64,000 bases of DNA from Pedobacter aquatilis (GCF_030409415.1 NZ_JAUFPW010000034.1:124001-188000); one strand, 5' to 3'. Shown: positions 1 to 9,199, counted from the stretch's first letter. Program-made: numbers and translations. The notes: generated by a model not told the origin, from the letters alone.

Positions 1-631
1 TAAATATACTCCAGATTGGATTGGTGGCATTTCAAATACTTTTACATATAAAGGTGTAAGTCTGGGTGTATTGATAGACGCTAGTTTTGGTGGTTCGATT
101 TATAATGGGACCTATGCGACCGGAACTTATACAGGTGTTTTAGCCTCTACTTTGCCAGGTCGTGGTGCAGAGTTTGGCGGTATTTCATACTACTACCCAG
201 GTAATTTGAAAGCAAATGGAACCGTTAGAGTAACGTCTAATAACGCGGCTCCGGCAGGGGTAACGGTTTACGATGACGGGATGATATTTGATGGAGTAAC
301 TGCGGATGGAAAAAAGAATGAGAAAATTCTTCCTGCGCAGCAGTACTACAAATCTTTCCGTACGATAGATGAGGCAAATATTTTTGACGCCTCTTACGTT
401 AAACTTCGTGAAGTTAGGTTGAGCTATAATCTACCTGCAAAATGGCTTAAACCATTAAGCCTACAAGGCGTTTCTGTTGCCTTTGTAGGTAGAAATCTTG
501 CAATTCTTCATCGTAATGTTGTCGATATCGATCCTGAAGTGGCTTTTAATACAGGAAACGGCCAAGGTTTGGAAAGCCTTTCTAATCCAACAACGCGTAC
601 CTATGGTATAAATCTTAACATCAAATTCTAA
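1..631 (+). CDS. SusC/RagA-like TonB-dependent outer membrane receptor, C-terminal end (partial)
   Basis: Only the last ~209 residues are inside the window; the frame is open from base 2, so the gene begins upstream. The visible part has the classic end of a SusC-type beta-barrel: TPDWIGG near the edge, then FTYKGVSLGVLIDASFGG, the YVKLREVRLSYNLP block, the GRNLAIL block and a final aromatic residue in the last strand (NLNIKF). SusC proteins import oligosaccharides or peptides across the outer membrane with TonB energy, capped by a SusD lipoprotein. The SusD gene follows after 7 bp, so the two form one transcript. The substrate cannot be told from this fragment. The family call is very secure. 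Confidence 0.95.
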   Translation, partial: KYTPDWIGGISNTFTYKGVSLGVLIDASFGGSIYNGTYATGTYTGVLASTLPGRGAEFGGISYYYPGNLKANGTVRVTSNNAAPAGVTVYDDGMIFDGVTADGKKNEKILPAQQYYKSFRTIDEANIFDASYVKLREVRLSYNLPAKWLKPLSLQGVSVAFVGRNLAILHRNVVDIDPEVAFNTGNGQGLESLSNPTTRTYGINLNIKF

Positions 632-638
632 AATCACC

Positions 639-2072
639 ATGAAAAAGAATATTCTATATAGTCTGCTATCTATCACTCTTTTGTTGGCTTCATGCGCAAA
701 AGAATTAGATGAAGTAAACATTAACCCTAACGCTACCGAAAATGCACAGCCAGATTATTTATTAACTGCTGCGATAAAAAATACTACCGATGCTTACTGG
801 GGAACAACAAACAACATGAATTCTAGCTTGTTATTTTCACAACATTGGGCAAAAGTTCAATATACTGAAGAAGATAGGTTTATCTATTCTAACAGTAGTT
901 TTACCTCGCTTTGGTCTACACTTTATGCACAAAGTATAACCGGTTTTAATAAAATAATAGAGATTGGTAATGCAACAAACAATCCGAATTATAGGGGTGT
1001 TGCACTTACATTAAGATCTTGGTCTTTTTTGCTTTTAACTGATGCTTATGGCGATATACCTTACAGTCAGGCTGGAAAATTAAATGAATATATTACTCCG
1101 GCTTACGATAAGCAAAAAGATGTGTATTTTGGATTATTAGATGATTTAAAGGCAGCTAAAACAGTTTTGGACCCAAGTGGCAAAGCAATTGCTGGCGATA
1201 TCATTTATAGTGGCAACATCACAAGGTGGAAAAAATTAGCTAATTCGCTTCGTTTAAGAATTGCTTTACGCATTGCGGATAAAGAGCCTGCAAAAGCAAA
1301 ACAAGTTTTAGATGAAATAAGTGCCGACGGTGATTTATTTATCAGTGATAATACAGATATCGCTCAGCTAATTTATCAAATATCGCCTCAGCAAAATCCG
1401 GTTAGTGCACAATTTGATACCCGAGATGATTACCGCATCAGCAAAACAATTGTAGATAAATTATTCGCCCTGAACGACCCACGTTTAGCCATTTACGCAA
1501 GTAAAACTCAAACGGCTACACCTCAAGAATATGTTGGTTTACCGAATGGATTAACAAATTCAGAAGCAAGTAATTTAGGTTTTGCAAGAACATCAAAACC
1601 TGGGGCGTACTTTCTTGCCCCACAATCGCCTGCGGTTATTTTTAGTTATGCTGAATTGCTTTTTGATAGAGCTGAAGCTGCTGCAAGAGGTTTAACAACA
1701 GAAAATGCAGCAGATTTATTTAGACAGGGTGTTACTGCATCACTAAAACAGTTTTCTGTTAGCGATGCTGCGGTTGCGACTTATTTGGCTCAAACTGCTG
1801 TACAATACGATGCATCTAATTATAAAAAAACGATTGGTGAACAAAAATGGCTTGCCTTGTTCGGACAAGGTTTAGAAGCTTGGGCTGAACGCAGAAGATT
1901 GGACTATCCTGTGTTAACCGCTTCTGTTAATACAGTTCTTAACGGACAAATCCCTGTTCGTTTCATTTACCCTGGTACAGAGCAATCTTTAAACGGGCAA
2001 AGTTATAGAAATGCTGTTGCCAGTCAAGGTGCAGATTTACTTACCACAAAATTATGGTTTGATGCGAATTAG
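639..2072 (+). CDS. SusD/RagB-like nutrient-binding outer membrane lipoprotein
   Basis: This 477-residue lipoprotein starts with a type II signal peptide (MKKNILYSLLSITLLLASC, lipidated Cys at residue 19). It continues with the NINPNATENAQPDYLLTAAI block and the RSWSFLLLTDAYGDIPYSQA helix typical of the SusD-like_2 subgroup. SusD proteins sit on the cell surface and hand ligand to the SusC barrel; most of the fold is TPR-like helices. It lies 7 bp after the SusC gene and is followed by a strong terminator, so it ends the SusC/D unit. No sigma/anti-sigma pair or glycoside hydrolase follows at once; the GH43 gene 0.8 kb downstream may or may not belong to the locus. Confidence 0.95.
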   Translation: MKKNILYSLLSITLLLASCAKELDEVNINPNATENAQPDYLLTAAIKNTTDAYWGTTNNMNSSLLFSQHWAKVQYTEEDRFIYSNSSFTSLWSTLYAQSITGFNKIIEIGNATNNPNYRGVALTLRSWSFLLLTDAYGDIPYSQAGKLNEYITPAYDKQKDVYFGLLDDLKAAKTVLDPSGKAIAGDIIYSGNITRWKKLANSLRLRIALRIADKEPAKAKQVLDEISADGDLFISDNTDIAQLIYQISPQQNPVSAQFDTRDDYRISKTIVDKLFALNDPRLAIYASKTQTATPQEYVGLPNGLTNSEASNLGFARTSKPGAYFLAPQSPAVIFSYAELLFDRAEAAARGLTTENAADLFRQGVTASLKQFSVSDAAVATYLAQTAVQYDASNYKKTIGEQKWLALFGQGLEAWAERRRLDYPVLTASVNTVLNGQIPVRFIYPGTEQSLNGQSYRNAVASQGADLLTTKLWFDAN

Positions 2073-2103
2073 TACGGCGAACAATTAACAATAATTATTT
2101 CGA

Positions 2104-2131
2104 AGCAGTTCTGAAAAGAGCTGCTTTTTTT
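2104..2131 (+). terminator. Rho-independent terminator after susD
   Basis: A 9-bp stem (2104-2112 with 2117-2125, one G-T pair) closed by a GAAA tetraloop is followed by a run of T. It lies 32 bp after the SusD stop. Confidence 0.8.
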
Positions 2132-2156
2132 GGTTGATTATTCCAATTCGCAAGCT

Positions 2157-2217
2157 TTTAAACTTTGAGGAAAACTCCGATCCTTATTTTCAAGGAGGAG
2201 TTGGGGGGGTGGTTTAA
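2157..2217. repeat. Intergenic palindromic repeat, family E, copy 1
   Basis: An approximately 61-bp block begins TTTTAAACTTTGAGG and ends GGGTGGTTTAA, with a central hairpin (TCCTT, ATTTTC, AAGGA). A second, diverged copy lies at 2493-2553 in the same orientation. Both have a purine-rich GGAGG-TTGGGGG-like right half. It looks like a dispersed non-coding repeat; no reading frame is conserved between the copies. Confidence 0.7.
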
Positions 2218-2492
2218 TAGATATTTTTGTCCTAACCAGACTTGGCTTTTTCTTTTGCCTTGATGCAAAAGAAACAAAAGATCAAGGCTGGCATCTTTTG
2301 TTGCATAAAGCTAAGGAAATACTTATTGCGGAGATTTGAGGCCCCGAAGAAAAATCGGGACTGAAAATCTCCTTGTTATAATTCGTATTTACAGGTAGTA
2401 GATGTTTTTCCTTGCTTTCTGCCTCCAAAATCTGCTAGGCCGGATAGCATGATGTATAAGCATAAGTTCCATAATTTATTGCTTCGGATATG
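2218..2492. other. Non-coding filler between the two family E repeats
   Basis: No credible reading frame was found. It holds a C/T-rich stretch with a self-complementary pair (TTCTTTTGCCTTGATGCAAAAG followed by GATCAAGGC, around 2250-2290) and a CCCCGAAGAAAAATCGGG-type hairpin (around 2342-2360). The make-up suggests several short dispersed elements landing next to each other rather than a decayed gene. Confidence 0.45.
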
Positions 2493-2553
2493 ACTTTAAA
2501 ATTGAGGGAAAACTACCCTCCTTATTTCAAGGAGGGGCTGGGGGTGGTTTAAA
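2493..2553. repeat. Intergenic palindromic repeat, family E, copy 2
   Basis: This is the second copy of the block at 2157-2217. It runs from CTTTAAAATTGAGGG to GGGGGTGGTTTAA and has a longer hairpin, CCCTCCTT / AAGGAGGG, around an ATTTC loop. Confidence 0.7.
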
Positions 2554-2708
2554 TCTGCGCCATTACCATTTATATATTCTCTATACTATTCCTATTCCAG
2601 TGCTATAACATGATACTTGCTTGGAAATCCTTTCCGGTGAAGTTGGATATCATGGGTGCAGGATGCTTTCACACTGAGTTTACAATTGGCGTACGGAACT
2701 AGTATACT

Positions 2709-2763
2709 CGGATTTAACACGGACTATACACGGACTTGAGTCGGACTAGAAACAGACTTATAA
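2709..2763. repeat. Short tandem array with exact 11-bp period (CGGACT units)
   Basis: Five units start at 2709, 2720, 2731, 2742 and 2753: CGGATTTAACA, CGGACTATACA, CGGACTTGAGT, CGGACTAGAAA, CAGACTTATAA. The first six bases are kept (CGGACT) while the last five vary, so the array looks like spaced recognition boxes on one helix face rather than a slipped simple repeat. It ends 144 bp before the GH43 start codon. A regulatory array is an inference; the pattern is plainly visible. Confidence 0.6.
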
Positions 2764-2907
2764 AAAATGAAAATTTTGAATTTTTATGATGGATTGAATT
2801 AATCCGGTGGTATAATTAAATATAAGTTATTTTACAAGAACTATCAACCTTTGTAAAATAAAGATTGATACTTAAAGAATATTCATAATTAAAATTAATT
2901 TAGTTAA

Positions 2908-4416
2908 ATGAATCTACCCAAATACTTGCTGCTAATTATTGCAATTACCTCATCACTATTTATTAATAATTTATCTGCGCAAAATGTTATCAAACCCGTA
3001 ATTTCTGGTGATTTTGCAGATCCATCAATTATTAAAGCAATGGATACATATTTTGCTATTGGTACATCCTCTGAATGGGCACCACATTTTCCAGTTTACG
3101 CATCCAGCGATTTAATGAACTGGAAACAAACCGGATATGTATTTGATAAAGCACCAGAATGGACTTCAGGTTCTTTCTGGGCGCCTGAATATTATTACCA
3201 AAAAGGTACATATTTTATTTATTATACCGCAAGGCGGAAAAAAGATAATATATCATGTATTGGAGTTGCAACTTCAAAATTTCCAGATAAAGGGTTTACA
3301 GACCATGGTGTAATTATAGAACATGGAATGGAAGCGATTGATGGTTTTGTTTTTGTTGATAATGGGATAAAGTATATTACTTACAAAGCTTATGGTCTTG
3401 ATAAAAGACCAATCGAAATTTTAGGTGTTAAATTATCTGATGATGGTCTAAAAATCGAGGGCGAAACATTTTCTATGATGAAAGATGATGCTGGTAAAGG
3501 TTTAGAAGGACAAAGCTTTATGAAGGTTGGCGACTATTATTATATGTTTTACTCTGCCGGAGGATGTTGTGGAATACAATGCGATTATAATGTGGGCGTT
3601 GCCCGTTCAAAATCATTTAAAGGACCATACGAGAAATACACTCAAAATCCAATATTGGCAGAAAATGAATCTTGGAAATGCTCTGGTCATGGTACTTTCG
3701 TTAAAACCGAACAAGGTAAAAATTATTATTTGTACCATGCATATAACAAAGAAACTACAGTTTTTGCTGGCCGGCAAGGTATGCTAGCAGAATTAACATG
3801 GCCAGAAAAAAAAGGCTGGCCAAAGTTTAAAGAAATTTCAGGTTCAAATACTTCAAAAGATGGGTCATTTAATTTTAATGATAAAACACCTGATAAAAGC
3901 TGGCAATGGGATTTTCGAAATTCTATTCCAAAAATTTCACAAGAAAATGGCAAGCTTAATTTGTCTGGGAGTATAGCAGCATCAAATTTAGCAGGAATTG
4001 TTTTAACCATTCGTCCTACATCTGCCATCTTTGAGGCAACAACTACCGTGAGTAATTCAAATAATGCATTAAAAGGCATCAGTTATTACGGAGATGCAGG
4101 TGCGGCAATAGGTGTTGGCATAACTGGCAATCAGGTTCAGTTTTGGAAAGTCCAAAATAAGCAGAAAACAATATTAGCTTCACAAACAATTAATAAAGCA
4201 GAAAATGTTGAGTTAAAATTAAAGGTTGCAACTAATTTAGAAGTCACAACATTTTATAAAGAAGGGCAAGAAGATTGGAAAATCCTTAATTCGGAAGTTA
4301 AAGTAAATGTTAACTTTTTACCACAATGGGATAGAAGTCCACGCATCGGTTTAAATTTTAATGGTAAACCAGAAGAAGTTGCTTCATTCACAAATTTTAA
4401 TCTTAAATATCAGTAG
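2908..4416 (+). CDS. Secreted glycoside hydrolase family 43 (xylosidase/arabinofuranosidase-like)
   Basis: The 502-residue protein has a signal peptide (cleavage likely near NLSA-QN, residue 25) and a GH43 five-bladed propeller to about residue 310. The three expected acids are visible: D38 in DFADPS (general base), D145 in EAIDGFVF (pKa modulator) and E200 in KGLEGQSF (general acid), plus H261 in SGHGTF. The rest (about 320-502) looks like a beta-sandwich accessory domain. It probably cleaves arabinose or xylose side groups in the periplasm or at the surface. GH43 has many specificities, so the exact substrate is open. It stands alone, with no other gene in its transcript that is clearly linked; the 11-bp array lies upstream. 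Confidence 0.88.
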   Translation: MNLPKYLLLIIAITSSLFINNLSAQNVIKPVISGDFADPSIIKAMDTYFAIGTSSEWAPHFPVYASSDLMNWKQTGYVFDKAPEWTSGSFWAPEYYYQKGTYFIYYTARRKKDNISCIGVATSKFPDKGFTDHGVIIEHGMEAIDGFVFVDNGIKYITYKAYGLDKRPIEILGVKLSDDGLKIEGETFSMMKDDAGKGLEGQSFMKVGDYYYMFYSAGGCCGIQCDYNVGVARSKSFKGPYEKYTQNPILAENESWKCSGHGTFVKTEQGKNYYLYHAYNKETTVFAGRQGMLAELTWPEKKGWPKFKEISGSNTSKDGSFNFNDKTPDKSWQWDFRNSIPKISQENGKLNLSGSIAASNLAGIVLTIRPTSAIFEATTTVSNSNNALKGISYYGDAGAAIGVGITGNQVQFWKVQNKQKTILASQTINKAENVELKLKVATNLEVTTFYKEGQEDWKILNSEVKVNVNFLPQWDRSPRIGLNFNGKPEEVASFTNFNLKYQ

Positions 4417-4492
4417 CTCTCGTTTTAAGTATTTGTAATGCAGTTTGTTAAATGTTATATTGGTATTCTTTTCTTAATCTAAATTATAAGCC

Positions 4493-5776
4493 ATGTCTGT
4501 ATATAAAATTGTAACCAGCCTAACTGCAAATACTTTTAAAAATATTCCATCAAACACTAAAAAAGGTGGAAACAATACTTTGCTCATGGGTTCTTATGTT
4601 AAACTTCTGGGGCAAACTCAAAATAACTTTTCATTGGTTAGCGCTTTTGGAATTGATGGCTGGATAGATAATTCTGATATTGGAGATGTGCCTGGCTTAA
4701 AGGTGTTTTTTGTAGATGTAGGGCAAGGTGATGGAGCTTTAATTGAAGTTGGTAATAATTTTAAAATGCTTATAGATGGTGGCCCTGGTAACAATATGGC
4801 TGCATATTTAAATAAGTGGCAGTACACTTACTATCATAATTTGAATCAAAAAGTTCATATCAATTACATTGTAGTTAGCCATTTTGATAAAGACCATTAT
4901 GAATGTTTAATTGATATTATAAACGATGTAAGATACACCTTCGGTACAATTTTACATAATGGTATTGCCAAATTTAACGAGGATAAAGAAGGTTTTAAAA
5001 CCTTGTATAATTGCGGCTTAGGCAAGAAAGAGAATTTGAATGGCAAATCATTTCTAACGACCAGTTTCGATAGTATTGAAGAATTGAATAAACTTAAAGA
5101 TACCGGAATGATGCAGCGATTGCACGAAAAGTTTTGCTTTGCGGTATCAAATGCTAAAAAAGAAGGGCGTTTAAAATCCTTTAAGCGGGTTGACCACACA
5201 ACCAAAACAATAAACCTTAATGAATACACAAATGTAGATTTCAACCTTGAAATTTTAGGTCCTGTAACTGCGAAAGTTAATAATAAACCGGCTTTTGATT
5301 ATTTTAAGGATGATGCACATACGGTTAATGGCCATAGTGTTGTAGTAAAACTAAACTATGGCAAAAGAAGTCTTTTATTTGGTGGTGATTTAAATATTCC
5401 TTCTGAAGAACATCTATTAAAACATTATGGATCAAATAATCCTTTCAGGGTTGATGTCGCAAAATCATGTCACCATGGCGCATCAGAGTTTACTGTTGAT
5501 TTTATGAAGCATGTAAGTCCAATTGCGACAGTCATTTCTTCAGGAGATAACGAAAGTTACGCTCATCCACGTGCCGATGCAATTGGTTGTGCTGGTAAAT
5601 ATTCTGTTTCAGATAGACCGCTTGTATTTTCCACAGAACTTGCCCGTTCTATTAATTCTGCCAATGAAATTAAGTTTGGTATGATTAATTTTAGATGTAA
5701 TGGAACAGACTTTATTATGGCACAAATGAAAGAAGTGGCAAAACAAGGTTCTGTTTGGGATTTATATAATCCTTAA
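4493..5776 (+). CDS. SH3-like domain plus ComEC-type metallo-beta-lactamase-fold hydrolase
   Basis: This 427-residue protein lacks a signal peptide and membrane segments. Residues ~1-68 look like a bacterial SH3 domain (ending GWIDNSDIGDVPG). From residue 70 a metallo-beta-lactamase fold of the ComEC/Rec2 kind begins: VFFVDVGQGDGALIEV, LIDGGPGNN, metal-binding SHFDKDH (H130, D132, D134, H135), then RSLLFGGDLN and CHHGASEF. In ComEC this domain is a nuclease fused to a DNA channel; here the channel is absent, so it should act as a soluble hydrolase. Its real substrate is unknown. It sits alone between a GH43 gene and an esterase gene, with short gaps on both sides. Confidence 0.8.
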   Translation: MSVYKIVTSLTANTFKNIPSNTKKGGNNTLLMGSYVKLLGQTQNNFSLVSAFGIDGWIDNSDIGDVPGLKVFFVDVGQGDGALIEVGNNFKMLIDGGPGNNMAAYLNKWQYTYYHNLNQKVHINYIVVSHFDKDHYECLIDIINDVRYTFGTILHNGIAKFNEDKEGFKTLYNCGLGKKENLNGKSFLTTSFDSIEELNKLKDTGMMQRLHEKFCFAVSNAKKEGRLKSFKRVDHTTKTINLNEYTNVDFNLEILGPVTAKVNNKPAFDYFKDDAHTVNGHSVVVKLNYGKRSLLFGGDLNIPSEEHLLKHYGSNNPFRVDVAKSCHHGASEFTVDFMKHVSPIATVISSGDNESYAHPRADAIGCAGKYSVSDRPLVFSTELARSINSANEIKFGMINFRCNGTDFIMAQMKEVAKQGSVWDLYNP

Positions 5777-5835
5777 ATAATCAGTAAACAAGAATCAAAA
5801 TAACATTTTTAGTCGGTAATTATATATGTACGTAA

Positions 5836-6702
<867 letters not shown>

Positions 6703-6793
6703 CGGTTTTTTAAGGATAAATGTATTCACACATTCGGTACTATTTGAAATTTTTCAAAACTTAATTTCTTTTACTGAGGTTGTCTTTTTAACT

Positions 6794-7132
6794 ATGAAAG
6801 AAAAAACAACTACAAAAACACCAGTTAATCAATTAGTAAATACCTTAGCGAAATCTAGAACGGTTAAGAAAACCATAGAGCCTGGCTTCTCTGTTGTAAA
6901 TAGTTTGGTGCGGGCAAATTTCACAAAAAAAGGTTCAACTCCATACCGTATTCAGCGCAATATAGAATTTGGCGCAGCAGGTGTTATTGCTGCGTTAAAT
7001 CTTTACAATGGAATAAAAAAGAAACGAAAACATTTAGTTTTTCAGGCTACATTAATCAGTATTGCAATTGTGAGCTTATTAGTTATTTCTTCTTCCGAGA
7101 AAAATAAAGTAGCAGATAATGGACCTAATTAA
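6794..7132 (+). CDS. Small membrane protein of unknown function
   Basis: The frame is open further upstream and overlaps the esterase end, but the ATG at 6794 (MKEKTTTKTPVNQ) gives a natural start with an AT-rich leader and a 112-residue product. The first ~60 residues are basic and soluble. Two hydrophobic stretches follow (about residues 71-88, FGAAGVIAALNLYNG, and 93-112 of the open frame's tail, FQATLISIAIVSLLVIS), separated by the basic KKKRKH loop. I do not recognise the family. The amphipathic layout suggests a small inner-membrane protein with the N-terminus in the cytoplasm. Confidence 0.65.
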   Translation: MKEKTTTKTPVNQLVNTLAKSRTVKKTIEPGFSVVNSLVRANFTKKGSTPYRIQRNIEFGAAGVIAALNLYNGIKKKRKHLVFQATLISIAIVSLLVISSSEKNKVADNGPN

Positions 7133-7272
7133 TCCATCAACTTGTTTCATAATTATTTGAGAAATTAAAGTAATAGCTAGTAATACTCTATTTTTTGATT
7201 AAATTTCTCTAAATTTTATGTTCCTTATCTACAGTTAATTATACAGCAGCTGTTAAAAATTATTGCTTAATA

Positions 7273-7303
7273 TTTGCTTGCTAAAAATATTAGTATATTT
7301 TTG
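7273..7303 (+). promoter_or_regulatory. Bacteroidota-type promoter for the CoiA-like operon
   Basis: TTTG at 7273-7276 and TATTTTTG at 7296-7303 are separated by exactly 19 bp, matching the Bacteroidota consensus TTTG-N19-TAnnTTTG. The predicted transcript begins near 7307, giving a leader of about 50 nt before the ATG at 7358. Confidence 0.65.
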
Positions 7304-7308
7304 CCGTA

Positions 7309-7334
7309 TTCTATTACGTTTATTAGTAATAGAA
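7309..7334. promoter_or_regulatory. Perfect 9-bp inverted repeat at the predicted transcription start (candidate operator or leader hairpin)
   Basis: TTCTATTAC (7309-7317) and GTAATAGAA (7326-7334) are exact complements with an 8-base spacer. They begin just after the predicted start site of the promoter at 7273-7303. There is no T-run after it, so it is not a typical terminator; a repressor site is the simplest reading. Confidence 0.5.
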
Positions 7335-7357
7335 GAAGATAATTAGGAAGATACTTT

Positions 7358-7672
7358 ATGACAATTACGGTACTTGCAATAACAGAAACAGATTTTGTGC
7401 CCGATGCATCACTGGGAAAAATAATGAATGAGCGCTTGAAGCAGGCAGCAGCCGAACTTCAGGATATTCATTTGCAGCCATTGCTTTCTGTTGGTGAGAG
7501 AAAAGATGATTTAGTAGTTTACATTAGCTATAATCCAAAATATAAGATAAGATTTAGAGTGGTAAATGATGTTACTGAAGATGTAGAAAACTTTGTTGGT
7601 TACGTTTGTGGTAATCTTGGTTACATCAAATGGAAAACAAGTGTGTTAAACGTTTTTAAAGGAAATGGATAA
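7358..7672 (+). CDS. Small protein of unknown function upstream of the CoiA-like gene
   Basis: A 104-residue soluble protein, beginning MTITVLAITETDFVPDASLG, without signal peptide or membrane segment. The sequence reads as a compact alpha/beta domain: a strand at the N-terminus, a helix (KIMNERLKQAAAEL), then alternating strands (DLVVYISYNPKYKIRFRVVND). I do not recognise it. Its end overlaps the start of the CoiA-like gene by 8 bp (7665-7672), which implies translational coupling and a shared task. It has a good promoter and a potential operator just upstream. Confidence 0.7.
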   Translation: MTITVLAITETDFVPDASLGKIMNERLKQAAAELQDIHLQPLLSVGERKDDLVVYISYNPKYKIRFRVVNDVTEDVENFVGYVCGNLGYIKWKTSVLNVFKGNG

Positions 7673-8339
7673 GGTTGATGATAATCTTCTAAGATATTTT
7701 AATGGAGATTTATCAGCCTACCCTAACGACCCTTTTGAGAAATACCATAGGGAAAGTATATGGCATAAAAATTGGAAAAAGGCATTTCCGGTAGAGTGTA
7801 GAGAAAAAGTTTTTTGTTGTCAGGAGAGTGGCGAATTGCACAGGACAGATGTTTACACAAATTGCGGTACAGCTATAGAATTTCAAAATTCGCCAATTAC
7901 ACTTATCGAAATGCAAAGCCGAGAAGCTTTCTATCCTAAAATGATATGGGTATTGAATGGTAAAAAGTTTAAAGGCTTTAAAATATTAAAAAATCTTCCG
8001 AATCCGGATGATGCAAAACTTGCAGCTTTTGAATTTTGTAACACAGATCATCTTTCAGTAATCCGTAAAACGGAACCATCAACAAATTTAATTAAACCGA
8101 AGGTTTTAAATTTTTACCATCCCGAATTAAAGAATATAAAAATTACTTCCAATTATTATCATTTCTGTTGGAAACAACCACACACAGTTTGGTATGCTGC
8201 AAAAGCACCTATTTTTGTTGATTTGGGTGGATTGTTTCTCTACCATTTAAAAATCAGGAAGCAGCAATCTGGAGATTATCCTTATTTAGAAATGATAAAC
8301 CGCAAAAGGTTTATCGAAAGTTTTTTAAATGTTGATTAA
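7665..8339 (+). CDS. CoiA-like competence/nuclease family protein
   Basis: This 224-residue protein carries the CoiA-type PD-(D/E)XK pattern: GELHRTDVYTNCGTAIEFQNSPIT, with D62, E72 and Q74 as the putative metal-binding set, followed by R86...Y90...WVLNG, as in CoiA. In Bacillus and Streptococcus CoiA acts during DNA transformation. The protein here is shorter than classical CoiA (roughly 380 residues) and consists mainly of the nuclease core with a short C-terminal tail. It is coupled to the 104-residue gene by an 8-bp overlap. No other competence gene is near. It ends only 5 bp from the convergent DUF481 gene. Confidence 0.75.
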   Translation: MDKVDDNLLRYFNGDLSAYPNDPFEKYHRESIWHKNWKKAFPVECREKVFCCQESGELHRTDVYTNCGTAIEFQNSPITLIEMQSREAFYPKMIWVLNGKKFKGFKILKNLPNPDDAKLAAFEFCNTDHLSVIRKTEPSTNLIKPKVLNFYHPELKNIKITSNYYHFCWKQPHTVWYAAKAPIFVDLGGLFLYHLKIRKQQSGDYPYLEMINRKRFIESFLNVD

Positions 8340-8344
8340 GGTTG

Positions 8345-9067
8345 TTAAAAGTATTTATCAATACTTAAACCATAAGTTAAATTCAAGTTTTCACGTTGTG
8401 TAACGTTTAATCTATTATAATTTAAGGCGGTTGTAAAGCTAATCCATTTTCTAATTTTTAAGCCTAATGTTGTGCTCGATCTAATAATGTAATCTCCTTT
8501 GCGGGAATATGAATTTTGAAGAAAATGACTCCCATCAATTGAAATTATGTTTTTTATTAGGAAGTGGTATTGTAACCTGAGTGAATTTCTAAAGGTGCTA
8601 TAATCCGCCATTTCGACAAGACTACTTCTGTCGAATAACACGCCATTACTTAAATTGATATATGCATTTGTAGTATCAATAAAACTGTAAGCAATACCTG
8701 CACCTGCTAAAAGCTGGTTTTTAAGTTTTAGTGAGTAACTTGTATTATAATTTACTAATCCCCAATAATAGAAATTAGGAAATGTCTTGTACAGGTTCAA
8801 ATTCATTGTTGTAGAAAAATCGTTATTACTAAGTGCATTGTTTTGTTTACCATAAAGCCAACTAGAAGTGCTGTTAAATACAATACTTTTTTTCTTTACT
8901 CCAAGGTTAATGTTGTTGTTTAAAATGTAAGCCCGCTCGTTATTGGTTTTATTAATAGAACCGGCAGATGACGCTACAATGTGATAATTAGTACTGTCGC
9001 TAAATTGTGCATAGGTAAAAATGGAAGAAGTAAGCAGGGCGATAAGTAGCAATATTCTCATAATCAT
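8345..9067 (-). CDS. DUF481 outer membrane beta-barrel protein
   Basis: The 240-residue protein has a signal peptide (cut near TYA-QF) and then alternating strands typical of the DUF481 (YdiY-like) family: SSAGSINKTNNER, NSTSSWLYGKQNNALSNNDFSTTMNLNLY, and the last strand LTYGLSIDKYF ending in Phe, the usual barrel-insertion signal. YdiY was described as an acid- or salt-induced outer membrane protein in enterobacteria, but its role is not known. A second ATG six bases in (9061, MRILLLIALL) is an equally likely start. It is monocistronic and convergent with the CoiA-like gene. Confidence 0.8.
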   Translation of the reverse strand: MIMRILLLIALLTSSIFTYAQFSDSTNYHIVASSAGSINKTNNERAYILNNNINLGVKKKSIVFNSTSSWLYGKQNNALSNNDFSTTMNLNLYKTFPNFYYWGLVNYNTSYSLKLKNQLLAGAGIAYSFIDTTNAYINLSNGVLFDRSSLVEMADYSTFRNSLRLQYHFLIKNIISIDGSHFLQNSYSRKGDYIIRSSTTLGLKIRKWISFTTALNYNRLNVTQRENLNLTYGLSIDKYF

Positions 9068-9199
9068 TTAACATATTTTAGCAACTGTATGTTTCAGGTA
9101 AATAAACTGTTTGATAAAGGTCATTTGTAAAAACTTGCACTTTCTTTGCCTTTTTTAAAGATATTTTTGTGTTTATTACTGTAATATACTTTCGTTAAA

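Noticed and set aside
461-721. Minus-strand open frame across the SusC/SusD junction
   Set aside because: It is the antisense shadow of two strongly supported genes and has no family likeness.
2709-2763. Reading the CGGACT array as a tiny CRISPR array
   Set aside because: Units are only 11 bp with 5-base variable parts, far below CRISPR repeat and spacer sizes, and no cas gene is present.
3726-4079. 117-residue minus-strand open frame inside the GH43 gene
   Set aside because: Shadow of a gene with intact catalytic residues; no credible protein features.
4493-5776. Calling the MBL protein a full competence protein ComEC
   Set aside because: The multi-membrane channel domain and the OB-fold are absent; only the MBL domain is shared.
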